From positions 140,272 to 204,271 of the forward strand of contig NZ_JXJO01000022.1 in assembly GCF_000826655.1 (NCBI RefSeq): a stretch of 64,000 bases of DNA. The letters are read 5' to 3'. Numbering within the stretch: position 1 is the first letter of the stretch; every line of letters begins with the position of its first letter. This document shows, in pieces, positions 28,739-37,173 of this stretch. The DNA is from Psychroserpens damuponensis. GTDB taxonomy: Bacteria > Bacteroidota > Bacteroidia > Flavobacteriales > Flavobacteriaceae. Under the pieces are notes generated by a model that was given only the letters and a program-made list of their open reading frames with translations, was not told the DNA's origin and did no database searches. Both the position numbers and the translations under genes were made by a program.

Positions 28739-28890
28739 TGGAAGTCGCTTTAAAATTTGTATGTTTACTTCGGAAATTCTCAAAACCGTAAGATTGCTAA
28801 ATTACTTATATTTTGATGTTTTCTAAAATGTGACACCTAGAAGTTATCTACAATTGTTAGTAGATTTCAACAAATAATGCTACGATTATA

Positions 28891-28912
28891 AGATTCCCGT
28901 TTTCACGGAAAC
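28891..28912 (+). repeat. 22-bp palindromic repeat copy B
   Basis: AGATT-CCCG-TTTTCA-CGGAAAC differs from copy A (12672-12693) at only a couple of positions. It lies 13 nt before copy C, in the trmH leader. Confidence 0.6.
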
Positions 28913-28925
28913 TACAAATTAAAAA

Positions 28926-28947
28926 AGATTACCGCCTTCGCGGAAAC
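28926..28947 (+). repeat. 22-bp palindromic repeat copy C, 5 nt before trmH
   Basis: AGATT-ACCG-CCTTCG-CGGAAAC keeps the flanks of copies A and B with compensating changes in the stem (CGC...GCG). Its end-to-ATG distance of 5 nt equals that of copy A at thyA. Confidence 0.6.
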
Positions 28948-28952
28948 TAAAG

Positions 28953-29483
28953 ATGAGAAAACTAAAAAACAGCGAGCTCGATAGATTAAATGTGGATGAA
29001 TTTAAACAAGCTACAAAAACACCTATCATTATTATACTTGATAATATTAGAAGCTTAAATAATATAGGCTCTGTATTTAGAACAAGTGATGCCTTTTTGG
29101 TAGAGAAAATTTATCTCTGTGGAATTACTGCAACTCCTCCACACAACGACATTAGAAAAACAGCTTTAGGAAGCACCCAAACCGTAGATTGGGAATATGC
29201 TGAAAACACAATAGATGTTATCAATAAACTAAAATCAAAAAACGTAAAAGTCATTTCTATTGAGCAAGCAGAACGTGCAACCATGCTCAACACATTTCAA
29301 CCAATAACTCAACAAAAATATGCGTTAGTTTTTGGCAATGAAGTAAAAGGTGTTGCTCAAAATGTGGTTGACGCAAGTGATGTGGTTATTGAAATCCCTC
29401 AGTTTGGGACTAAGCATTCTTTGAATATATCTGTGAGTTGTGGTGTTGTGGTTTGGGATTTGTTTTCAAAAATAACTTTATAA
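28953..29483 (+). CDS. TrmH/SpoU-family tRNA/rRNA 2'-O-methyltransferase
   Basis: The 176-residue trefoil-knot enzyme uses S-adenosylmethionine to methylate a ribose in tRNA or rRNA. Motif 1 is NNIGSVFRTSDAF (about 37-49), motif 2 is ALVFGNEVKGV, and motif 3 is IPQFGTKHSLNISVSCGVV. It lacks the N-terminal RNA-binding extension of RlmB, so it is a minimal SpoU domain. The target nucleotide cannot be assigned. Its leader carries two copies of the palindromic repeat. Confidence 0.9.
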   Translation: MRKLKNSELDRLNVDEFKQATKTPIIIILDNIRSLNNIGSVFRTSDAFLVEKIYLCGITATPPHNDIRKTALGSTQTVDWEYAENTIDVINKLKSKNVKVISIEQAERATMLNTFQPITQQKYALVFGNEVKGVAQNVVDASDVVIEIPQFGTKHSLNISVSCGVVVWDLFSKITL

Positions 29484-29492
29484 AAATTATCG

Positions 29493-29574
29493 ATGTCATT
29501 CAGATGGAGGCACGACTGAAGAATCTTTTTAATGTAGTAAAACAAGAGATTCTTCGCTGCGCTCTGAATGACAT
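29493..29574. repeat. REP-like long inverted repeat between convergent genes
   Basis: The left arm ATGTCATTCAGA...GAAGAATCT and right arm AGATTCTTCGC...TCTGAATGACAT form a large imperfect hairpin of about 80 nt. A second copy lies at 55410-55479. Both sit between convergent genes, where they could block read-through from either side. Confidence 0.75.
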
Positions 29575-29593
29575 AACCAGTAACTTTTGTCCT

Positions 29594-30730
29594 TTAATTT
29601 TCCTCACCACAAATCTCACCCAAAACCCACAAATAATCTGCACGATTATTCACAAAATCCCGATCTGAAATATCAATAATTTTCACATTGAGTTCACTCT
29701 GGTTTTTTAAGAAATCTAAATAGCCTGAGTTGATTTTTTCGAGATATTCGTCGTCGATATTTTGCTCGTAATCGCGTCCGCGTTTTTTAATATTTTCTTG
29801 AAGTCGTTTTGTATTTTGATATAGATAAACATACAATTCTGGCTTTGCAATGTCTTTATACATTAAATAGAAGAGTTTACGATAGAGTTTATACTCATCT
29901 TCTGGCAATGTGATTTTTGAGAATATTAGTGATTTATAAATATCATAATCACTCACTATGAAATCTTTAAATAAATCTAATTGTGATAAATCATCACTTA
30001 TTTGCTGATAACGGTCTGCTAGAAAGGACATTTCTAAAGTAAAGGCATAGCGTTTTGGCTCGTCGTAAAATTTTGGCAAAAAGGCATTATCTGCAAAACG
30101 CTCTAAAATAAGTTTTGCATTAAAATCATTTGAGATTTGATGAGACAAACTTGTTTTACCTGCACCAATATTTCCTTCTATGGCAATGTAATTGTATTTT
30201 GAAAAATCAAATTGTTTTGCTGGATTTTTCAACCAAATGTTTATAGCTTGTACATCGCTTTGATCTTCGCATGTTTTAAAAAGCTCTGCAACGGTTTTCT
30301 CCAATTGCGGATGTTTCAGTTTTGATCCAATATCCCGTAATGGTTTAAGTACAAATTTTCGTTTTTGTAGTTGAGGGTGTGGTACAGTTAAAGTTTCCGA
30401 AGAGATCATTACCTCATCATAAAACAAGATATCTAAATCTATAGTTCTCGACTCATAACCTTCAGTTTTATTACGCTCTCTACCTAATTTTATTTCAATA
30501 GTTTGGAGTTTTTCTAAAACAGTTTCTACATTAAAAACAGTCTCAATGCCAATACAGGTGTTTAAAAAATCATCACCTTCAAAACCAAAAGCTGGTGTAT
30601 TATAGACTTTTGCAATCGTATTTACAGTGCCTATTTGCGTAAAAATAGCATCTATAGCGTCTTGCAGATATTTTAATCTGTCGCCTTTATTGCTTCCAAG
30701 AGCGATGTAAACGTGATGGGTAGAATTCAT
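29594..30730 (-). CDS. folK: Bifunctional FolK (HPPK) - deoxynucleoside kinase fusion
   Basis: Residues 1-155 are 6-hydroxymethyl-dihydropterin pyrophosphokinase (ALGSNKGDR 10-18, RTIDLDIL 95-102, PHP 117-119), a folate-synthesis enzyme. Residues 175-378 are a deoxynucleoside kinase of the dGK/dCK/TK2 type with P-loop GNIGAGKT (186-193), an ADRYQQ segment and a lid with KKRGRDYE. The fusion puts pterin activation and deoxynucleoside salvage in one 378-residue polypeptide. I have seen it annotated in Flavobacteriia, but it is absent from most other bacteria. Thymidylate synthesis (thyA, DHFR) links the two activities. Confidence 0.92.
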   Translation of the reverse strand: MNSTHHVYIALGSNKGDRLKYLQDAIDAIFTQIGTVNTIAKVYNTPAFGFEGDDFLNTCIGIETVFNVETVLEKLQTIEIKLGRERNKTEGYESRTIDLDILFYDEVMISSETLTVPHPQLQKRKFVLKPLRDIGSKLKHPQLEKTVAELFKTCEDQSDVQAINIWLKNPAKQFDFSKYNYIAIEGNIGAGKTSLSHQISNDFNAKLILERFADNAFLPKFYDEPKRYAFTLEMSFLADRYQQISDDLSQLDLFKDFIVSDYDIYKSLIFSKITLPEDEYKLYRKLFYLMYKDIAKPELYVYLYQNTKRLQENIKKRGRDYEQNIDDEYLEKINSGYLDFLKNQSELNVKIIDISDRDFVNNRADYLWVLGEICGEEN

Positions 30731-30770
30731 ATTGAATCATCAAATTAATGAAAACAAAATGGGATTAGCG

Positions 30771-30778
30771 TATATTTG
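30771..30778 (+). promoter_or_regulatory. -7 box of the queuosine-precursor transporter promoter
   Basis: TATATTTG matches TAnnTTTG exactly, 23 nt before the ATG at 30802. No clear -33 TTG is visible. Confidence 0.5.
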
Positions 30779-30801
30779 CACCAAGTATTTATTCACAATT
30801 T

Positions 30802-31506
30802 ATGACCATAAAAGACAAACTTGCTGCACAAAAAATCTATTTATTTCTGGCCGCACTGTTTATCACGTCTTTGGTGGTTTCTAATTTAATTTTTCAAAAG
30901 TTTTTTTATTGGTATCCTTTTGATATCGAAATTTTTGGTTTTAAGTTATTTGAAATTTCGGTTGGAATTCTCCCCTATCCTATTACATTTTTAATTACCG
31001 ATTTGATAAGCGAAATTTATGGTAAAAAACGTGCTAACCAAGTGGTGATTGCAGGTATTTTTGCGTCGGTATTTTCATTATTAATTATTTGGGCTGCACA
31101 TAGTGTTCCTGCCATACCAAACTCTCCTGTGAATGACACCTTATTCTCAAATGTGTTTGGCAACTCTGCGATTGCTGTTTTTGCGAGCATGACTGCGTAT
31201 TTATTTGCTCAGTTTATAGACATACAAGTATTTCATTTTTGGAAAAAACTCACTAAAGGAAAACACTTGTGGCTTAGAAATAATTTCTCAACCTGGTTTT
31301 CACAATTTATAGACACCTTTTCTGTTGTTTTTTTATTGTGTGCTTTTAAAATTCTCCCTTGGGACAGCTTTAAAGGCCTATTAATAAGCGGCTTTTTATT
31401 TAAAGTACTGGTCGCCTTTTTTGATACACCGTTTTTATATTTAGGTGTATACTTATTTAGAAAGCGTTTTAATTTAAATGTCAACGAAGAGATTGACTTA
31501 ATCTAA
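30802..31506 (+). CDS. Queuosine precursor transporter (YhhQ/VUT family)
   Basis: This 234-residue inner-membrane protein has about six predicted helices. The conserved FLITDLISEIYGKKRA segment (about 62-77) and a late NNFSTWFSQFIDT motif mark the VUT family, which takes up preQ0 or preQ1 for queuosine tRNA modification. The C-terminus is basic. It is divergent from folK-dNK with a 71-nt gap. Queuosine synthesis genes are not in this window. Confidence 0.9.
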   Translation: MTIKDKLAAQKIYLFLAALFITSLVVSNLIFQKFFYWYPFDIEIFGFKLFEISVGILPYPITFLITDLISEIYGKKRANQVVIAGIFASVFSLLIIWAAHSVPAIPNSPVNDTLFSNVFGNSAIAVFASMTAYLFAQFIDIQVFHFWKKLTKGKHLWLRNNFSTWFSQFIDTFSVVFLLCAFKILPWDSFKGLLISGFLFKVLVAFFDTPFLYLGVYLFRKRFNLNVNEEIDLI

Positions 31507-31681
31507 CACATTAATAATCATTTGAAATGGGTTAAAGTTTTATTAAACTTTTGTTTTAATTCGTCTTAAACTATAATCTCGCCGTATATATAGAACTAAT
31601 ACTTTGGTTTTCTTCGGAAATGTAACCAAAACAACAACATTTTACTGTAACTGCAGACCTTTAAAATAATTAAACTAACAC

Positions 31682-34327
31682 ATGAAAAAAGCATTTAAAA
31701 TAATTGGAATAACATTTTTAATAATTCTCGCCTTATTGGTCGCCATTCCTTTTGCTTTTCAAGGCAAAATAAAGGACATGGTAAAAAACCTTATGAATGA
31801 AAACCTAAATGCTAATGTCGAGTTTAGTGATGTAAGTTTAAGTTTTATACGCAGTTTCCCGCAAGCACATGTTACAGTTGAAGATTTAGTAATTACAAAT
31901 TTCAAACCTTTTGAAGGCGAAACCTTTGTGTCTGCCAAAAATATTGCATTTGACATGTCAATAAAAGAGGTATTTAAAACAGCTAGTGACGATCCTATTG
32001 TTGTGAATTCTATTTCGGTAGACGAAGCATTAGTCACTTTAAAAACCGATGCCTTAGGAAACAACAATTACGACATTACTAAAGAGCAAGAACATGCACA
32101 AACTACCGCAACAGACTCTTCGTCTGGATTTGCTTTTGACATTAAAGATTATAGCATTAGCAAAAGTGCATTAACTTATATAGATGAGATATCAAAAACT
32201 AAAATCTATGTCACAGAGCTCAATCACTCTGGGAATGGAACATTTTCTGATGATACATCGCAACTCGACACCACAACTGATGCTAATGTAAGTATGAGCA
32301 TGGATAGTGTGCAGTATCTCAATCAAAATAAAATAAAATTAGAGGCCCTTATTGGGATGAATCTTAATGAGCAGAAATACACATTTATGGAAAACAAAGG
32401 GCTTATTAACCAATTACCTCTTGTTTTTGATGGTTATGTTCAAATTTTAGAAGATGGTCAAGATATAGATATTACGTTTGAAAATCCTGGATCGTCATTT
32501 AAAGATTTTCTAGCTGTAATACCCGAAGTATATTCTAAAAACATAGAAAACGTAGAAACTACAGGTGATTTTAAAGTTAACGGTATTGTTAAAGGTAAAA
32601 TTTCCGAAGAAACAATCCCAACATTAGATATTAATATTTCATCTACAAATGCTTCATTTAAATATCCAGATTTACCAAAAAGCGTTAGTAATATTAATAT
32701 AGATACTGCTATTAAAAATACAACTGGAAACGTTGATGATACTTTTGTGGACATAAAAACACTTAATTTTAAAATTGACCAAGATGTTTTTAAATCTAAT
32801 GCAGTTATTAAAAATCTTACTAAAAACATGCTGGTTAACGCCAATATTGATGGGACACTAAACCTAGCAAACATTACAAAAGCTTACCCAATAGAGTTTG
32901 ACAAACAATTAAGCGGAATTTTAAAAGCCAAAGTCAATACTGCTTTTGATATGAACGCGATTGAAACAAACGCTTATGAGCGTATAAAAAATACAGGTAG
33001 CGTTAATTTGAGTGATTTTATTTTTTCTTCGGAAGACATTGTTAATCCTATTCAAATTAATAAAGCAGATATGACATTTAATCCGCAAAGTGTATCTCTT
33101 AATAGTTTTGAGGCCAAAACGGGAACAAGTGATTTTAGAGCTACAGGAACTATTAATAATATCCTTGGGTTTTTATTAAGTGACAACACCTTACAAGGTA
33201 ATTTTAATTTAGAGTCCAATAATTTAGTGATAAGCGATTTTATGGTTGAGGATGAAACGGCTACGGAAACATCTAATAAAACAACAGCTGCTAATCAATC
33301 CATGAAAATTCCAGAGTTTTTAGATTGCACGATAAACGCGAAAGCAAATACAGTGGTTTATGACAACCTAACATTAAAAGATGTTAATGGTACGTTATTA
33401 ATTAAAGACCAAGAAGCCGATTTAAAAAATCTAACGTCTAACTTATTTAATGGTGTTTTAGCTTTAACAGGTAAAGTGTCAACAAAAACTGACACACCTG
33501 TTTTTGACCTAAATTTAGGTGCAGATGGTTTTGATATTGCACAATCATTTCAAAGTTTAGAATTACTGCAAAGTATTGCTCCAATTGCAAAGGCGTTTCA
33601 AGGCAAACTAAATACTGTAATAAAATTACAAGGAACTTTAGGTAGCGATTTTACACCTAATTTAAATACTGTTTCTGGCGATGCTTTTGCAGAGCTATTA
33701 ACAACCAGCATTAATCAAAATGAAACATCGGTTTTAAGTAAACTTGATGGCGCTTTAAATTTTATAGATTTTAGCAAATTAGATCTAAAAGATTTACAAG
33801 CAAAACTCGACTTCTCTAATGGTCAAGTAAACGTAAAACCGTTTAATTTGAAGTACAAGGATATAGGAATTGTAGTATCTGGAGGTCATGGTTTTGACAA
33901 AACACTTAAATACGATGCCGTTTTTGAAGTACCTGCTAAATATCTAGGTAGTGATGTTAATCAATTACTTGGCAAAATAAACGACCCTGAGGTTAACAAC
34001 ATCACTATACCTGTAACCGCAAATATCACAGGGAGTTACACAAGTCCAAAAATACAAACCGACTTAACAAGTGGTGTTTCAAACTTAACCAAACAACTTA
34101 TTGAGATTGAAAAGCAGAAGCTTATCAATAAAGGTAAAGACGAGGTTAAAGATTTATTAGGCGGACTTTTAGGTGGTTCAAAAAACGAAACAACAAGCGA
34201 CACGACAACCGCAACAACAGACTCTACTAAAACAACGACATCTAATACAGTTTCAGAAGGTGTAAAAAACATTTTAGGAGGATTATTAAATAACAGAAAG
34301 AAAAAACAAGACTCAACTAATAACTAG
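31682..34327 (+). CDS. AsmA-family protein (AsmA-like inter-membrane protein)
   Basis: The 881-residue protein has one N-terminal membrane anchor (about 5-27). The long periplasmic region has the N-terminal AsmA block (NANVEFSDVSLSFIRSFPQAHVTVEDL) and a C-terminal AsmA-like repeat (GNFNLESNNLVISDF; GVLALTGKVST). A Thr/Ser-rich tail with TTTATTDSTKTTTS precedes a basic end. AsmA-like proteins form beta-groove bridges that help lipid movement or outer-membrane assembly, though the precise cargo is unknown. It is a single gene, with the sigma factor gene downstream. Confidence 0.85.
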   Translation: MKKAFKIIGITFLIILALLVAIPFAFQGKIKDMVKNLMNENLNANVEFSDVSLSFIRSFPQAHVTVEDLVITNFKPFEGETFVSAKNIAFDMSIKEVFKTASDDPIVVNSISVDEALVTLKTDALGNNNYDITKEQEHAQTTATDSSSGFAFDIKDYSISKSALTYIDEISKTKIYVTELNHSGNGTFSDDTSQLDTTTDANVSMSMDSVQYLNQNKIKLEALIGMNLNEQKYTFMENKGLINQLPLVFDGYVQILEDGQDIDITFENPGSSFKDFLAVIPEVYSKNIENVETTGDFKVNGIVKGKISEETIPTLDINISSTNASFKYPDLPKSVSNINIDTAIKNTTGNVDDTFVDIKTLNFKIDQDVFKSNAVIKNLTKNMLVNANIDGTLNLANITKAYPIEFDKQLSGILKAKVNTAFDMNAIETNAYERIKNTGSVNLSDFIFSSEDIVNPIQINKADMTFNPQSVSLNSFEAKTGTSDFRATGTINNILGFLLSDNTLQGNFNLESNNLVISDFMVEDETATETSNKTTAANQSMKIPEFLDCTINAKANTVVYDNLTLKDVNGTLLIKDQEADLKNLTSNLFNGVLALTGKVSTKTDTPVFDLNLGADGFDIAQSFQSLELLQSIAPIAKAFQGKLNTVIKLQGTLGSDFTPNLNTVSGDAFAELLTTSINQNETSVLSKLDGALNFIDFSKLDLKDLQAKLDFSNGQVNVKPFNLKYKDIGIVVSGGHGFDKTLKYDAVFEVPAKYLGSDVNQLLGKINDPEVNNITIPVTANITGSYTSPKIQTDLTSGVSNLTKQLIEIEKQKLINKGKDEVKDLLGGLLGGSKNETTSDTTTATTDSTKTTTSNTVSEGVKNILGGLLNNRKKKQDSTNN

Positions 34328-34502
34328 TAATTTTAAAACCAAACACCTAACATTTGACGTTAAAACAGGCTCAAAATGTTAAATTACTCTTAAAAAATCG
34401 TCTTTTTTGGCTATTTTCCATAAGTAAGATAACTTTTATTTGCTTTTGTCAAATTAAAAGTTACATTAGACTCTTGCAAACTTTTTAAACAAGACAGAAT
34501 AT

Positions 34503-35366
34503 ATGAGGCAATTAAAAATCACCAAGCAAGTTACTAACCGTGAATCGAAATCCCTAGATAAGTACCTACAAGATATAAGCAAACTTCCAATGATTACCGC
34601 TGAAGAAGAAGTTGAATTAGCTCAGCGTATTCGAGAAGGTGATCAAATAGCACTTGACAAACTCACGACAGCTAACTTACGTTTCGTAGTATCTGTTGCT
34701 AAACAATATCAAAATCAAGGACTTACATTGCCAGATTTAATTAATGAAGGAAATGCAGGATTGGTTAAAGCAGCAAAACGTTTTGACGAAACAAGAGGTT
34801 TTAAATTTATCTCTTATGCCGTTTGGTGGATTAGACAAGCAATTTTACAAGCTTTAGCAGAACAATCTCGAATAGTTAGATTACCTTTGAACAAAATTGG
34901 TTCTATAAACAAAATTAATAAAGCATTTTCGTTTTTAGAACAAACGCATCAAAGACCTCCTAGTGCTCAAGAAATAGCACAAGAATTGGATATGACGGTT
35001 TCAGAAGTGAAGCAATCTTTAAAGAATTCTGGGAGACATTTATCAATGGATGCACCTTTAAAAGAAGGTGAAACATCAAGTTTATATGATGTTGTCAAAT
35101 CTGGTGAATCACCAAATCCTGACAATCAATTGATGAAAGAGTCTTTAAATGTTGAAATCAATAGAGCTTTAGACACCTTATCACAAAAAGAAAGTGATGT
35201 GATACGTTTAAACTTTGGATTAAGTGATGAGCCACCAATGACATTAGATGAAATTGGAGCTACTTTTGATTTAACTAGAGAGCGTGTAAGACAAATTAGA
35301 GAAAAAGGAATTAAGCGTTTACGTCAAGATTCTAAAAGTAAAATATTAAAAACGTATTTAGGATAG
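34503..35366 (+). CDS. rpoD: Primary RNA polymerase sigma factor (Bacteroidota RpoD/SigA)
   Basis: This short (287 residues) housekeeping sigma factor has no large region 1.1 or non-conserved insert. Region 1.2 ([19 protein letters not shown]), region 2 ([40 protein letters not shown]), region 3, and region 4 ([19 protein letters not shown] helix-turn-helix) are all present. Sigma factors of this type direct polymerase to the -33 TTTG / -7 TAnnTTTG promoters seen throughout this window. It is followed 28 nt later by rpsU, a pairing that echoes the rpsU-rpoD link of other bacteria with the order reversed. Confidence 0.95.
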   Translation: MRQLKITKQVTNRESKSLDKYLQDISKLPMITAEEEVELAQRIREGDQIALDKLTTANLRFVVSVAKQYQNQGLTLPDLINEGNAGLVKAAKRFDETRGFKFISYAVWWIRQAILQALAEQSRIVRLPLNKIGSINKINKAFSFLEQTHQRPPSAQEIAQELDMTVSEVKQSLKNSGRHLSMDAPLKEGETSSLYDVVKSGESPNPDNQLMKESLNVEINRALDTLSQKESDVIRLNFGLSDEPPMTLDEIGATFDLTRERVRQIREKGIKRLRQDSKSKILKTYLG

Positions 35367-35394
35367 TCCTAAACCAATAATTACAAGTATTACA

Positions 35395-35589
35395 ATGATT
35401 AAAATTTTAGTAAAAGAAGGAGAAAGCATTGAACGTGCTTTAAAACGTTACAAAAGAAAACACCGTAACGTAAAGACGATGCAAAACATACGTGAGAACC
35501 AGTTTTTCACAAAGCCATCTGTTAAAAGAAGACGTGAAATTCAAAAAGCTGGATATATCCAAGGATTGAGAGATCAAGAGGATATTTAG
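35395..35589 (+). CDS. rpsU: 30S ribosomal protein S21
   Basis: This 64-residue, strongly basic ribosomal protein (MIKILVKEGESIERALKRYK, then FTKPSVKRRREIQKA) sits near the anti-Shine-Dalgarno end of 16S rRNA. It is co-transcribed with the sigma factor gene and ends at a terminator. Confidence 0.95.
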   Translation: MIKILVKEGESIERALKRYKRKHRNVKTMQNIRENQFFTKPSVKRRREIQKAGYIQGLRDQEDI

Positions 35590-35617
35590 TAGTTTTTTTT
35601 AGCTTTATAATATATAT

Positions 35618-35660
35618 AAAAGGTGCACCTTAATTGGATGCGCCTTTTGTTGTTTTTTAT
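35618..35660 (+). terminator. Intrinsic terminator after rpsU
   Basis: AAAAGGTGCA (35618-35627) pairs with TGCGCCTTTT (35639-35648, one G-T pair), followed by a T-rich tract. Confidence 0.8.
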
Positions 35661-35699
35661 TGGTTGTAAGTTTTTCCGAAGTAAACCTACAAACTCTAC

Positions 35700-36320
35700 A
35701 TGATAATTATATATTTTTTAATTGGAGTTTTAGCTAGTGTTATTGGAGCCCTACCATTGGGCGCATCAAATATTGCAGTTATTAATACAACGATCAAACA
35801 AAATGCTAAACAAGCTTTTAAAATTGCAATTACCGCAGGTCTAGCTGAAGTTATTTTATCTTATTATGCCTTGCATTGCAATATGATGGTGAGAGCATTT
35901 TTTGATCGAAATATGTGGATTCAAATGCTAATCATCATTGTTTTAATGGCTGTTGGAGCATTTCTATTATTTAAAAAACAAAAAGAAAAAAAGCCTAAAA
36001 CCTCTCAAATCACTACGTCTAAATACGCCATGGGTTTCCTTTTAGGCATATTAAATCCGCCAGTACTCATATATTGGGTTGTGGCTTTTGGCATTATTAA
36101 CAACTCTCAATTAATGTTATCATTAGGCTCTCCTCTGTTTGTCCTGTTTTTATTTTTTATAGGTGTATATTTTGGTAAGCTATTTACATTATATCTGTAC
36201 AGTAGATTTAGCTTGACATTAAAAAATAAAGTTCAAAATATTGGTAGAATAGTAAATAGAATTACAGGAATTTTACTTCTAATTATTGGTATTGCTCAGG
36301 CCATAAAATTATCAATATAA
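35700..36320 (+). CDS. LysE-family amino-acid/metabolite exporter
   Basis: The 206-residue protein has about six membrane helices. The N-terminal GALPLGASNIAVINTTIKQN segment and the GFLLGILNPPVLIYWVVAF stretch are LysE/RhtB family marks. Members export amino acids or related small molecules; the substrate is unassigned. It is preceded by the rpsU terminator and a copy of the recurrent 8-mer (35674-35681). Confidence 0.85.
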   Translation: MIIIYFLIGVLASVIGALPLGASNIAVINTTIKQNAKQAFKIAITAGLAEVILSYYALHCNMMVRAFFDRNMWIQMLIIIVLMAVGAFLLFKKQKEKKPKTSQITTSKYAMGFLLGILNPPVLIYWVVAFGIINNSQLMLSLGSPLFVLFLFFIGVYFGKLFTLYLYSRFSLTLKNKVQNIGRIVNRITGILLLIIGIAQAIKLSI

Positions 36321-36326
36321 AGCTAA

Positions 36327-37121
36327 TCAAGACAAACTAAACCTAACCACCAAACCTTCATTACTTCTCACATTAAAAACGCGATCATCTTCAAAGATGA
36401 GGTATTGCCCTTTTACACCAACAAGTTTCCCTGCATAAGACTGTTCATTCTCAATATTGAGACTTTTAGGTTTAAGAGGATATTTGTCAACTGGAAAGTG
36501 AATATGTGTTTCTTTATTAGTCGCTATAAAATACTCTAAAGCCTCATTAGGAATGTATTGTTTTAAACGATCTCGCCATTCTGTTAGGCTTTCGTCTTCT
36601 ACATCATTCTTTAGCATTTTACGCCAATTAGTTTTATCTGCAACGTAACCTTTTAGTGCGACTTCAGTTATACCAGCGAGATAACGGTTTGGTACTTCTA
36701 CAATTTCTATGGCTTCGTGAGCGCCTTGATCTATCCATCGTGTTGGCACTTGCGCTTTTCTGGTTACACCAACTTTGACATTACTAGAATTTGCCAAATA
36801 CACAATATGAGGTTGTAATTGTACTTTCTTTTCATACTCTAAATCACGATCTTCCTTATCTAAATGCGCAGTACTTAGTTCTGGCCTCATAATCCAATCT
36901 CCTGCTTGCGGAATATCAAAAAAATCGTCCTTACAAAACCCTTGTCGATAAATTGGTTTGTCTAATCCGCACTTTAAACACTGGTGTTTTACAAACTCCA
37001 TTGTAATGGTTTTTCCTAGTAATTGATTCATATTCAAGAAATCATTCTCTAAGATTAAATAATATTGAATGGGCTCTGCAAACTCCGTTTGCATCTTTGT
37101 TAAAACACCTTGGTAAAACAT
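36327..37121 (-). CDS. DUF2797-domain protein
   Basis: The 264-residue cytoplasmic protein has a CLKCG...CKDDFF zinc-ribbon-like start (about 48-65). A HIVYLANSSNVKVGVTRK segment follows that resembles a GIY-YIG-type fold, with PTRWIDQGA after it. These features define DUF2797, conserved in Bacteroidota and Actinobacteria. The function is unknown; nucleic-acid processing is a guess from fold resemblance. The start could be MQTEF at the tenth codon. It is divergent from GH3 with a 52-nt gap and convergent with the LysE gene, 6 nt apart. Confidence 0.8.
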   Translation of the reverse strand: MFYQGVLTKMQTEFAEPIQYYLILENDFLNMNQLLGKTITMEFVKHQCLKCGLDKPIYRQGFCKDDFFDIPQAGDWIMRPELSTAHLDKEDRDLEYEKKVQLQPHIVYLANSSNVKVGVTRKAQVPTRWIDQGAHEAIEIVEVPNRYLAGITEVALKGYVADKTNWRKMLKNDVEDESLTEWRDRLKQYIPNEALEYFIATNKETHIHFPVDKYPLKPKSLNIENEQSYAGKLVGVKGQYLIFEDDRVFNVRSNEGLVVRFSLS

Positions 37122-37173
37122 ATAAAAAAAAGTATTATTTTTAAAGCATAAAGATAGCTTAAGATACTTAAAT

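Noticed and set aside
29493..29574. Inverted repeat as a CRISPR or IS terminal repeat
   Set aside because: There is no array of spaced repeats and no transposase; the arms flank only about 10-20 nt of loop.
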